Positions 1-5,086 of a stretch of DNA of 6,989 nt are shown here, in pieces. The stretch comes from Verrucomicrobiota bacterium. GTDB taxonomy: Bacteria > Verrucomicrobiota > Verrucomicrobiia > Limisphaerales > JAHEOI01. Under the pieces are notes generated by a model. It had not been told where the DNA came from. It did not search any database and worked only from the letters and a program-made list of their open reading frames with translations. Position 1 is the stretch's first letter, and each line of letters opens with the position of its first letter. Both the position numbers and the translations under genes were made by a program. The stretch lies in contig JAHEOI010000114.1 of the NCBI GenBank assembly GCA_018610125.1, positions 1 to 6,989 on the forward strand, written 5' to 3'.

Positions 1-1
1 A

Positions 2-583
2 TTTGAATTGACCGGTGACTACAAAATCATCCTCCCATTGATGCTGGGAGTGGTCATCAGCACCGTTATCGCTCAAGGTCTCTATCGAGAGAGTATTTAC
101 ACCAAGAAGGTCCATCGTGCCGGAGTCAGCCTGCCGACCGAGGATTCCGAGAACATCATGCGCCGGGTTTCGGTCGGGGATGTCATGACGACCGATTTCC
201 CGACCGTGCCGGCAAGCATGCGGGTAGCGGACCTTTGGAAGCGTTTCGAGACATCGGACCATCGCGGATTCCCGGTGGTCAATGACGCCGGCGAGCTTGA
301 AGGGGTTGTCACCGTTGGGGACGTCGAAAAGGCTTATCGCTACAATAAGCAGTCCGCCCCAATCGGCACCGTTGCCACCCGCTCGGTGGTTGTCGCCTAC
401 CCGGACCAATCCATCCATGACGCCTTATTGGCACTCGGAGCGCAAGAAGTCGGACGAATCCCGGTTGTGTCCCGTGATAATCCTCGAAAGCTGATCGGAG
501 TACTGCGTCGCCACGACATTATCCGGGCCTACACCCAAAACGCTGACGAGGGGAATCTGCCGACCACACTGCAAGACGGGTGA
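2..583 (+). CDS. CLC-family chloride channel/antiporter with C-terminal CBS pair (3' part only)
   Basis: The reading frame is open from the left edge, so this is the last 194 codons of a longer gene; the TTG at position 8 is not a credible start. The visible protein begins FELTGDYKIILPLML, the classic segment leading into the last membrane helices of CLC proteins (E. coli ClcA has FEMTDNYQLILPM here). RESIY (residues 29-33) then matches the last helix, whose tyrosine corresponds by position to the chloride-coordinating Tyr445 of ClcA. After a linker there are two CBS domains, about residues 58-113 (VGDVMTTDFPTV ... GVVTVGDVEKAY) and 118-175 (ending LIGVLRRHDIIRAY). CBS pairs usually bind adenine nucleotides and regulate transport from the cytoplasmic side. 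The protein would move chloride across the inner membrane. Whether it is a channel or a H+/Cl- antiporter cannot be told, because the gating-glutamate region lies outside the window. Confidence 0.93.
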   Translation, partial: FELTGDYKIILPLMLGVVISTVIAQGLYRESIYTKKVHRAGVSLPTEDSENIMRRVSVGDVMTTDFPTVPASMRVADLWKRFETSDHRGFPVVNDAGELEGVVTVGDVEKAYRYNKQSAPIGTVATRSVVVAYPDQSIHDALLALGAQEVGRIPVVSRDNPRKLIGVLRRHDIIRAYTQNADEGNLPTTLQDG

Positions 584-616
584 TGGCCGGATTATTGATT
601 CATTTCCCCCTTCCAG

Positions 617-645
617 TTGCATCAAACCGATTGGTCGGTCATATT
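617..645 (+). promoter_or_regulatory. Candidate sigma70 promoter for rpoZ-smpB
   Basis: TTGCAT (617-622) and CATATT (640-645) are separated by 17 bp and match the -35 and -10 consensus at 3 of 6 and 4 of 6 positions. The spacer ends in an inverted repeat, ACCGA-TTGG-TCGGT (626-639). This is the only intergenic space before rpoZ, so a promoter is expected here, but the boxes are weak. TTGGTC/TTTAGT (631-636 and 654-659) is an equally possible alternative. Confidence 0.3.
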
Positions 646-683
646 GAATACGCTTTAGTCAACGGCCTAAACGAAACGAATAA

Positions 684-690
684 AGGAAGG
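684..690 (+). promoter_or_regulatory. Shine-Dalgarno site selecting the TTG start of rpoZ
   Basis: AGGAAGG ends 6 bp before the TTG at 697. It is the strongest ribosome-binding site in the window. It supports initiation at this TTG, since no ATG or GTG lies in the first conserved part of the protein. Confidence 0.7.
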
Positions 691-696
691 TAAGCC

Positions 697-972
697 TTGA
701 GCCCGGAATACGTTAGACAAGCACTCAGGAAAATCGGTAGCGCGAACACGTTGGTCAATATTGTCTCAAGACGCGTGCGTCAGCTCAATGAAGGCGGCAG
801 CCAGACAAGCAAGCCATTGATTGAGGATGCGGCCAACTATGGATTCGCCGACATCGCCCTTCGAGAGATCATTGAAGACAAGCTAGGTTGGGAGCCACTG
901 GAAAAAGGCGAGGCTGCGGAATTGCCGGAGAGGCAAGAAGGAGATTCGTTTCAAGTAACTGAAAGCACCTGA
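697..972 (+). CDS. rpoZ: DNA-directed RNA polymerase omega subunit
   Basis: A 91-residue protein read from a TTG start with a good Shine-Dalgarno site 6 bp upstream. The omega fold is recognisable. ALRKIGSANTLVNIVSRRVRQL (about residues 9-30) matches the helix of E. coli omega that reads KIGNRFDLVLVAARRARQM. ADIALREIIEDKLGW (51-65) matches the conserved IALREIEEG helix. Between them is the usual short loop with a proline-leucine-isoleucine stretch. The acidic C-terminal tail is variable, as in other omegas. Omega wraps the C-terminal end of the beta-prime subunit and helps RNA polymerase assemble. smpB begins 6 bp after the stop, so the two are probably co-transcribed. The sequence is divergent from proteobacterial omega and looks like the verrucomicrobial type (recollection, not a search). 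Confidence 0.85.
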   Translation: MSPEYVRQALRKIGSANTLVNIVSRRVRQLNEGGSQTSKPLIEDAANYGFADIALREIIEDKLGWEPLEKGEAAELPERQEGDSFQVTEST

Positions 973-978
973 TCCGTA

Positions 979-1437
979 GTGACAGAGATCCTTAAGAATC
1001 CGAAAGCCAGACGCGATTTCGAGATTGTTGAGACCTTCGAAGCGGGATTGGTCTTACGGGGGACCGAAGTCAAGTCGCTGCGTGAAGGGCGCGGACAAAT
1101 TGCGGGTGCCTTTGCCCGCGTGGAAGACGGACAGGTTTTTCTGTACAACGCCCACATCGACGAGTACCTTTACGGGAACCGCTACAACCATGAGCCGAAG
1201 GCCAAGCGAAAATTGTTGCTGCATAAACGCGAAATTCGAAAGCTCTTCGGCTTGACTTCGATCAAAGGGAACACCTTGGTTCCGCTTTACCTATATTGGA
1301 AAAACGGGAAGGTCAAGGTCGCCCTCGGCGTTGGCAAAGGGAAGATCAAAGCGGATAAACGCGAAGACATGAAGAAGCGGGATGCCGAGCTGGAAATGAA
1401 GCGGGCCTCAGCCCACCAAATTAAAGGCAAACGTTAG
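979..1437 (+). CDS. smpB: SsrA-binding protein SmpB (trans-translation)
   Basis: A 152-residue protein, close to the usual 150-160. It binds tmRNA and carries it into the A site of stalled ribosomes, leading to peptide tagging and ribosome rescue. Family motifs in order are NPKARRDFEI (7-16), FEAGLVLRGTEVKSLREG (20-37), the beta-barrel segment with RKLLLHKREIRKL (77-89), LVPLYLYWKNGKVKVALGVGKGK (100-122), and the basic tail DKREDMKKRD (126-135). That tail becomes helical in the mRNA channel. The start is GTG at 979. An in-frame TGA (970-972, the rpoZ stop) lies just upstream, so no earlier start exists, and the next candidates would cut into conserved sequence. No clear Shine-Dalgarno site precedes it, so translational coupling to rpoZ is likely. 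No tmRNA gene is visible next to it. Confidence 0.97.
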   Translation: MTEILKNPKARRDFEIVETFEAGLVLRGTEVKSLREGRGQIAGAFARVEDGQVFLYNAHIDEYLYGNRYNHEPKAKRKLLLHKREIRKLFGLTSIKGNTLVPLYLYWKNGKVKVALGVGKGKIKADKREDMKKRDAELEMKRASAHQIKGKR

Positions 1438-1684
1438 CGAGCCGTGGTTTCAGACCATTCCGTTCGAACCATGTGGATCATCGAGGCCTTTGGTAGCATT
1501 CATTTAACCATGCCTGACCAGAGCTCGCTGATTTTCCGTTTCGCGGAAGGGAACGCCGGAGATTTCTTGGATAGCACTCCCTTGGGAACGAGCCATTTGT
1601 GCGCATTAACGTAGAAACGCCTCGCGAAGCGTGTGGAGTGCGATGACTTGTAACCGCTTTGCTTCCTTGTCGCTCAGCTATGGC
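1438..1684. other. Convergent intergenic region smpB/rpmB with a doubtful small ORF
   Basis: These 247 bp separate two convergent genes. On the + strand one frame is open from a GTG at 1444 (56 codons) or an ATG at 1471 (47 codons) to a TAG at 1612-1614. The translation from the ATG begins MWIIEAFGSIHLTMPDQSS. It has no convincing ribosome-binding site, no membrane segment and no family I recognise, so it may be chance. A small inverted repeat TTCCG-TTTCG-CGGAA lies at 1534-1548. I looked for a tmRNA on both strands, because smpB is adjacent, and saw neither its T-arm/CCA end nor a tag reading frame. Confidence 0.4.
1617..1632 (-). terminator. Candidate rho-independent terminator of rpmB
   Basis: Read on the - strand, the sequence ACGCTTCGCGAGGCGT folds into a stem of about 6 bp including one G-U pair, with a CGCG loop, followed by TTCT. 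It starts 52 nt beyond the rpmB stop codon. The stem is short and the T-tract broken, so it is a weak terminator at best. Read on the + strand it has no T-run, so it would not serve smpB. Confidence 0.35.
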
Positions 1685-1951
1685 TCAACTAGTGGCACTT
1701 TGCTTGGCTAAGTGCTTCCGTTTCGGCGGTTTGGCAATGAGCCCCTTTTTAATAGCCTTCGTTGAGGCCTGAACGTACCGAGTCTCCCCATTCACGACGG
1801 CCTTGACTTTTTGCAGATTCGGCATCCATCGACGCTTCGTGGTCTTCGTGATGTGGGTCCCGATGCCGCCCTTTTTCTTCGGCTTACCGCTACGAATAAT
1901 CCTGCGACCCTTGATTGAGCCCTTACCTGTTAACTCACACGTCCTTGCCAT
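1685..1951 (-). CDS. rpmB: 50S ribosomal protein L28
   Basis: An 88-residue, strongly basic protein of the large ribosomal subunit. The start MARTCELTGKG (1-11) is the typical L28 N-terminus. TKTTKRRWMPNLQKVK (35-50) is the conserved core (ATKRRFLPNLH in E. coli), and QASTKAIKKGLI (61-72) matches the family's C-terminal helix region. It carries the glycine- and lysine-rich insert KPKKKGGIGTH (23-33), found in the long form of L28 in several phyla and absent from the 78-residue E. coli protein. Cys5 is the only cysteine, so this is a zinc-free type without CXXC pairs. The ATG at 1951 gives the expected N-terminus; upstream, GTGGA is at best a weak ribosome-binding site. The gene lies alone, downstream of tRNA-Pro, without rpmG beside it. 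Confidence 0.95.
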   Translation of the reverse strand: MARTCELTGKGSIKGRRIIRSGKPKKKGGIGTHITKTTKRRWMPNLQKVKAVVNGETRYVQASTKAIKKGLIAKPPKRKHLAKQSATS

Positions 1952-1967
1952 ATTCCACTGCCCAATG

Positions 1968-1985
1968 TGTCCAGTTTGTCCAGTT
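1968..1985. repeat. Tandem 9-bp direct repeat in the rpmB leader
   Basis: TGTCCAGTT occurs twice in exact tandem (1968-1976 and 1977-1985). In the rpmB direction this reads AACTGGACA twice, 16 bp before the start codon. The copies are identical and occupy nearly all the sequence where a leader regulator or ribosome-binding element would sit. They could be a slippage duplication or a protein or RNA binding site. No function can be assigned from the sequence alone. Confidence 0.8.
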
Positions 1986-2012
1986 CTCTACTGTGTCGGA
2001 TTCGTGTCTACG

Positions 2013-2042
2013 TCTATGCTGAACGCACAGAAATCGTGTCAA
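2013..2042 (-). promoter_or_regulatory. Candidate promoter of rpmB
   Basis: On the - strand TTGACA (2042-2037) is a perfect -35 box. CATAGA (2018-2013), 18 bp further on, is a poor -10 box with 3 of 6 matches. The -35 box overlaps the T-run that follows tRNA-Pro. Initiation near 2006 would give rpmB a leader of about 55 nt containing the 9-bp tandem repeat. rpmB could also be reached by readthrough from the tRNA promoter. Confidence 0.4.
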
Positions 2043-2050
2043 AAAAAGAA

Positions 2051-2128
2051 TGGTCGGGGCGGAGAGATTTGAACTCTCGACCTCGTGGACCCGAACCACG
2101 CGCGCTAGCCAGGCTACGCCACGCCCCG
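2051..2128 (-). tRNA. tRNA-Pro (anticodon CGG), CCA encoded
   Basis: The - strand folds into a complete cloverleaf of 78 nt including CCA. The acceptor stem CGGGGCG pairs with CGCCCCG, followed by A73 and a genomically encoded CCA. The D stem is GCGT/GCGC with loop AGCCTGGCTA. The anticodon stem CGTGG/CCACG encloses the loop TTCGGGT, giving anticodon CGG (reads CCG, proline) with G37, a known proline-tRNA feature. The variable loop is AGGTC. The T stem GAGAG/CTCTC encloses TTCAAAT. C1-G72 with A73 also fits bacterial tRNA-Pro identity. Three bases after the CCA is a run of seven T (2047-2041), which probably ends the transcript. rpmB follows 99 bp downstream on the same strand. Confidence 0.97.
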
Positions 2129-2139
2129 TTCAACTTCTT

Positions 2140-2160
2140 AAGCGCCTCTTCGCGGCGCTC
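2140..2160 (-). other. Hairpin in the tRNA-Pro precursor leader
   Basis: On the - strand GAGCGCC pairs with GGCGCTT (7 bp, one G-T at the base) around the loop GCGAAGA. It ends 11 bp before the mature 5' end of the tRNA and lies inside the leader predicted from the upstream promoter. No T-run follows, so it is not a terminator. It may guide 5' processing, or it may be incidental in GC-rich sequence. Confidence 0.45.
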
Positions 2161-2192
2161 CCGCAGGTGGTCGTTGCCGCACTGCCGATCGG

Positions 2193-2221
2193 ATAAGATC
2201 GAGCAAATGGGTCGCTGTCAC
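2193..2221 (-). promoter_or_regulatory. Candidate sigma70 promoter of tRNA-Pro
   Basis: On the - strand GTGACA (2221-2216, 5 of 6 to consensus) and TCTTAT (2198-2193, 4 of 6) are separated by exactly 17 bp. Transcription would start near 2186, about 58 nt before the mature tRNA. It is the best-matching promoter I see in the window. A 5-bp inverted repeat, TGGGT/ACCCA (2208-2224), overlaps the -35 box. Confidence 0.5.
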
Positions 2222-2309
2222 CCACAGCAATTACACCTTGCCGTGTTATCGCCCGAATTTCAATGAGATTTTTTTGCTTTGGCCTGCAATTCCATGTTTC
2301 CCTACCGCC

Positions 2310-3035
2310 ATGATCGGCACCTTGCTCAACGCCGCCCTGATCCTGCTTGGAGGGATGGTCGCTGTTCTTACTCCCTATCGGGTCCCGACCGGCTATCAGT
2401 ACACCATCAAAACCTTACTCGGGTTTTGCCTCATCGTCCTTGGTTTTCACACCCTATGGACGAGTCTCGCAGACGCGGGCAATTTTGCCACTCTCTTCAA
2501 GGATCTGTTCGTTCTGTTGATCGGATTGAGCGTGGGCCGCCTCATCGGTCGCTTCTTCCGGATTCAAAAGCAGCTCAATCACCTCGGCCAATTCGCTCAG
2601 CAGAGCCTTGATTCAAACCGGACCGATCGCAACGCCGTCGGGACCGCCTTCAAAACCACGGCGCTTCTGTTTTGTCTCGGCCCTTTGGCAATCCCAGGGG
2701 CTATCCGAGACGGGCTTGCCGATGACTTCAAACCATTGGCAATCAAAGCTGTGATGGATGGCTTGGCCACGATGGACTTTGTGGCCACGATGGGATGGGG
2801 CGCTATTGCGGCGGCACTACCGGTCTTGGCTTACCAGGGAACATTAAGCCTGATAAGCTGGCAGCTTTCCCCATTTCTGGAAGCACACTCCTTGGCCGAT
2901 CCTGTGCATGGAGTGCTTGGATTCCTCTTTTGCGGGGTCGCCCTCATCATCCTCGGGGGCTACCGCATTGAGCTCGGCGATTATCTCCCGTCTCTCATTT
3001 TAACGCCGGCTCTGGCTTACATCATTCCCTTTTAA
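2310..3035 (+). CDS. DUF554 family integral membrane protein (YqgA-like)
   Basis: A 241-residue hydrophobic protein with about seven membrane segments (roughly 1-20, 33-51, 60-82, 113-130, 150-178, 199-218, 224-241). The N-terminus MIGTLLNAALILLGG resembles that of E. coli YqgA (MIGPFINASAVLLGG), which sets the start at the ATG at 2310. Family motifs follow: LLFCLGPLAIPGAIRDGL (119-136), KAVMDGLATMDFVATMGWG (146-164) and YQG (175-177). The length is close to the usual 225-240. The frame continues upstream to a TTG at 2238, but that would add 24 residues the family lacks. No Shine-Dalgarno site precedes 2310. DUF554 proteins are inner-membrane proteins of unknown, probably transport-related function. 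It stands alone, convergent with the rhodanese gene. The stem AAGGG/CCCTT (3035-3055) after its stop is a poor terminator candidate. Confidence 0.92.
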   Translation: MIGTLLNAALILLGGMVAVLTPYRVPTGYQYTIKTLLGFCLIVLGFHTLWTSLADAGNFATLFKDLFVLLIGLSVGRLIGRFFRIQKQLNHLGQFAQQSLDSNRTDRNAVGTAFKTTALLFCLGPLAIPGAIRDGLADDFKPLAIKAVMDGLATMDFVATMGWGAIAAALPVLAYQGTLSLISWQLSPFLEAHSLADPVHGVLGFLFCGVALIILGGYRIELGDYLPSLILTPALAYIIPF

Positions 3036-3132
3036 AGGGCGCCGCCTCGTCCCTTCGCGCTCTTCCCGAGTAAACTCCTTCTCTTCCTTCCCGCCAGAGT
3101 CGACGGCGACATTGAGTCGCTCACCGATACGG

Positions 3133-3197
3133 CTATTCGACTGCTTTGTTATTCGACTGCTTTGTTATTCGACTGCTTTGCTATTCGACTGCTTTGG
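3133..3197. repeat. Four tandem copies of a 16-bp unit spanning the rhodanese stop codon
   Basis: TATTCGACTGCTTTG plus one variable base is repeated four times without gaps: 3134-3149, 3150-3165, 3166-3181 and 3182-3197. Fifteen of the sixteen positions are identical in all copies; the sixteenth reads T, T, C, G. In the rhodanese direction each unit reads CAAAGCAGTCGAATA and is followed by G or A, so every unit carries a TAG or TAA. The first unit encodes the last residues of the rhodanese (KAVE, then TAG) and the other three lie just beyond its stop. The pattern indicates expansion of the gene's 3' end by slippage or unequal recombination. Confidence 0.97.
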
Positions 3198-3783
3198 CGT
3201 CGGCCCGATACTTCGGTTTGAGCATCCGAGCGAAAGCAGGGCTATATGGATGCACCTTATTGGTTGATTTCCCGTCGGTCCCCTCCAGCTCAAACCCCTT
3301 ATTCGCCCACTCAAAGATTGACCCTTCCAAGTTGACCACATTAGTGAATCCGGAATCGATCAGTTGAGTGGCCAAGCGTGACGAGCGATAACCGACAGAG
3401 CAGTACACGACCACCGGGCGGTTGGTATCAATCTCACTCAAAATGGAATCTGTCGTGGCCCTGGGATCGATCCGCTTCGCTCCGGGCAGGTGGCTGATCG
3501 AATACTCGGGTAATTGCCGGACATCGAGTAGCTGAGGCCTTGAATTGGTCGGGGACGCCAGCCACTCCTTAAGCTCTTGCGGAGGCATTTGCCTGACGGC
3601 TGGGAATCGCATGCGAATGGTCCGCTTAATCCCAGCCAAACCTGTCCCCCTCGGGCCCGCCCACAAGATGGCAATCAAGCCGACCAAAATCATCACGACA
3701 AGCCCGCTCCCGACGTAGATCACTTTTCTTCTCCGTTTCACGAGTTGAAAAATCCTCCGACTCTTCTTAAACTCATTTCGCAA
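3181..3783 (-). CDS. Membrane-anchored rhodanese-like sulfurtransferase
   Basis: A single rhodanese domain behind one membrane helix, 200 residues from the TTG at 3783. The helix spans about residues 22-42 and is preceded by KRRRK. The rhodanese domain (about 63-168) shows LLDVRQLPEYSISHLPGA (85-102) with its conserved Asp and Arg, then the active-site loop CSVGYR (128-133). That loop fits CxxGxR, with Cys128 as the sulfur-carrying residue. Rhodaneses move sulfane sulfur from a donor to a thiol acceptor; the partners here are unknown. The start is uncertain. TTG 3783 has an in-frame TAA directly upstream and no ribosome-binding site. GTG 3741 has GGAGG 12 bp upstream, and GTG 3723 has GGAG 7 bp upstream. 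The choice changes the charge before the helix and hence the predicted topology. The gene is divergent from the Gfo/Idh/MocA gene, and its 3' end lies in the tandem repeat. Confidence 0.88.
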   Translation of the reverse strand: MRNEFKKSRRIFQLVKRRRKVIYVGSGLVVMILVGLIAILWAGPRGTGLAGIKRTIRMRFPAVRQMPPQELKEWLASPTNSRPQLLDVRQLPEYSISHLPGAKRIDPRATTDSILSEIDTNRPVVVYCSVGYRSSRLATQLIDSGFTNVVNLEGSIFEWANKGFELEGTDGKSTNKVHPYSPAFARMLKPKYRADAKAVE

Positions 3784-3825
3784 TTAATAAGGTACGCGAG
3801 CTAAACGAGCAATCAAGACTGCGCC
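3784..3825. other. Very short divergent gap, rhodanese / Gfo-Idh-MocA
   Basis: Only 42 bp separate the TTG of the rhodanese gene from the ATG of the oxidoreductase. Two divergent promoters with leaders do not fit comfortably in this space. The AT-rich stretch CAATTAATAA (3781-3790) could supply a -10 box in either direction, but I see no well-spaced -35. If the rhodanese starts at GTG 3741 or 3723 the gap becomes 84 or 102 bp, which is more comfortable. Confidence 0.4.
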
Positions 3826-4986
3826 ATGAGTGACAAAATACGCGTTGGGATCATCGGAATGGGGAACATGGGGAAGTACCATGCGGATTACCTTTTGAAT
3901 AACAAAGTGAGTCGGTGTGAGCTGACCGCTGTTTGCAGCACTTCTCCTCACAAATTGGAATCCTACAAGCCACTGAAGATTTTCGACAATGGTGAGAAGC
4001 TGATCCGCTCGGGGGAAGTTGACGCCGTGATCATCGCCACTCCCCATTATCAGCACAAGGAGCTCGGTATTGCCGCTCTCGAGAACGGGCTGCATATCAT
4101 GGTCGAAAAGCCGATCGCCGCACACAAGGCCGACGCGGAACGGCTGATTGAAGCCCACCGAAAACACCCAAGCCAGGTTTTCGCAGCGATGTTCCAGTTG
4201 CGGATCGAGCCGCGCTACCAAAAGATCCGTAAATTGATTCAAGACGGCGAGCTGGGCGAGATCGTCCGTATCAATTGGGTCATCACCGACTGGTATCGAA
4301 CGGAGGCATATTATCAAAGCGGCGGCTGGCGTGCGACATGGAAGGGAGAAGGAGGCGGCGTCCTGATCAATCAATGCCTCCATAACTTGGACACACTTCA
4401 ATGGCTTTGCGGAATGCCCTCTCGAGTCAGGAGCTTCTGTGATCTCGGGCGCTACCACGACATTGAGGTCGAAGACAACGTCACTTCCTACCTCGAATAC
4501 CCGAATCGGGCCACGGGGGTGTTCGTCACCTCCTCCGGAGAGGCCCCCGGCAGCAACCGTTTCGAGATCGCCGGCACGCAAGGTAAATTGGTCTTGGAGA
4601 ACAATAAGCTGACATTTACCCGCAACGAAGTCGACATGATCGAGTTCAGTAAGCAGGCCAAGGTCGGATTCCATAAACCCGACGTTTGGTACGCCGATAT
4701 TCCTTTCCAAAACGCGGTGGGAGCGCATGCTCAATTAATGCAAAACTTCGTCAACGCCATCCTCGATGGCGAACCGCTGATTGCTCCCGGCGCAGACGGG
4801 CTACAGTCAATCGAGCTGGCCAATGTCCTCTTGTACTCCTCTTTGATGGATCAGTCGATCGACCTCCCCCTCGACAGCCACGCTTACGAGCAAAAACTGC
4901 AGGAATTGAGCGCGAGCTCGAACTACGGACGGAAAAAGGTGGTCGAGCTCTCAAACGAGGACTTCGCGCAATCGTTCAACCGCTAG
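3826..4986 (+). CDS. Gfo/Idh/MocA-family NAD(P)-dependent oxidoreductase
   Basis: A 386-residue protein, normal for the family. The N-terminal Rossmann fold has the nucleotide-binding GIIGMGNMGKYHA (8-20), AVIIATPHYQHKEL (67-80) and the signature EKPIA (94-98) with the conserved Lys95. The C-terminal substrate-binding domain carries GGGVLINQCLHNLDTLQWL (176-194), matching the family's G-G-x-x-x-x-x-x-x-H-x-x-D pattern. By analogy His186 would be the catalytic acid/base and Asp189 its neighbour. There is no signal peptide, so it should be cytoplasmic. These enzymes oxidise or reduce hydroxyl groups of sugars, inositols and related compounds, and substrate cannot be read from sequence. nagB and nagA lie just downstream, so an amino-sugar or related sugar substrate is possible. 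It is convergent with nagB, not co-transcribed with it. The ATG at 3826 sits six residues before the Rossmann strand, as is usual; no strong ribosome-binding site precedes it. Confidence 0.93.
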   Translation: MSDKIRVGIIGMGNMGKYHADYLLNNKVSRCELTAVCSTSPHKLESYKPLKIFDNGEKLIRSGEVDAVIIATPHYQHKELGIAALENGLHIMVEKPIAAHKADAERLIEAHRKHPSQVFAAMFQLRIEPRYQKIRKLIQDGELGEIVRINWVITDWYRTEAYYQSGGWRATWKGEGGGVLINQCLHNLDTLQWLCGMPSRVRSFCDLGRYHDIEVEDNVTSYLEYPNRATGVFVTSSGEAPGSNRFEIAGTQGKLVLENNKLTFTRNEVDMIEFSKQAKVGFHKPDVWYADIPFQNAVGAHAQLMQNFVNAILDGEPLIAPGADGLQSIELANVLLYSSLMDQSIDLPLDSHAYEQKLQELSASSNYGRKKVVELSNEDFAQSFNR

Positions 4987-5086
4987 CGACGCGTTTTGCC
5001 TCAGACCAAGCGAAGCTTGCGGCTACAGCCAGTCTACGGCTCAAATGGGGTGCAAGAATTTCTGAGAAGAACGGTAGCAATCTCGG
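4987..5086. other. Convergent intergenic region, Gfo-Idh-MocA / nagB
   Basis: These 100 bp separate two convergent stop codons. They contain one perfect short hairpin, CAAGC-GAA-GCTTG (5007-5019), and two similar segments, GGCTACAGCC and GTCTACGGCT (5031-5042). None is followed by a T-run in either direction, so no convincing terminator is visible. Confidence 0.4.

Noticed and set aside
1438..1684. A tmRNA (ssrA) gene next to smpB.
   Set aside because: Neither strand shows a T-arm with a CCA end, a tRNA-like acceptor pair or a tag frame ending in alanines.
1967..2266. A 99-codon + strand frame crossing the tRNA-Pro locus.
   Set aside because: Part of it is the complement of a perfect tRNA cloverleaf, and the rest is promoter and leader sequence. 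Frames containing DLNSRP-like strings opposite tRNAs are a known artefact.
2238..2309. An N-terminal extension of the DUF554 protein from TTG 2238.
   Set aside because: The 24 extra residues have no place in the family, whose members begin with MIG at the first helix, matching ATG 2310.
3106..3120. Hairpin GCGAC-ATTGA-GTCGC between the DUF554 and rhodanese genes as a bidirectional terminator.
   Set aside because: The stem is only 5 bp and no T-run follows in either direction.
3133..3197. The four-copy repeat as a CRISPR array.
   Set aside because: Units are contiguous with no spacers, only 16 bp long, without internal symmetry, and no cas gene is nearby.
3784..4734. A 316-codon open frame on the - strand, antisense to the Gfo/Idh/MocA gene.
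   Set aside because: Its translation resembles no family I know and lies wholly opposite a gene with clear Rossmann and EKP motifs. Long antisense frames arise easily from the codon bias of a well-conserved gene.
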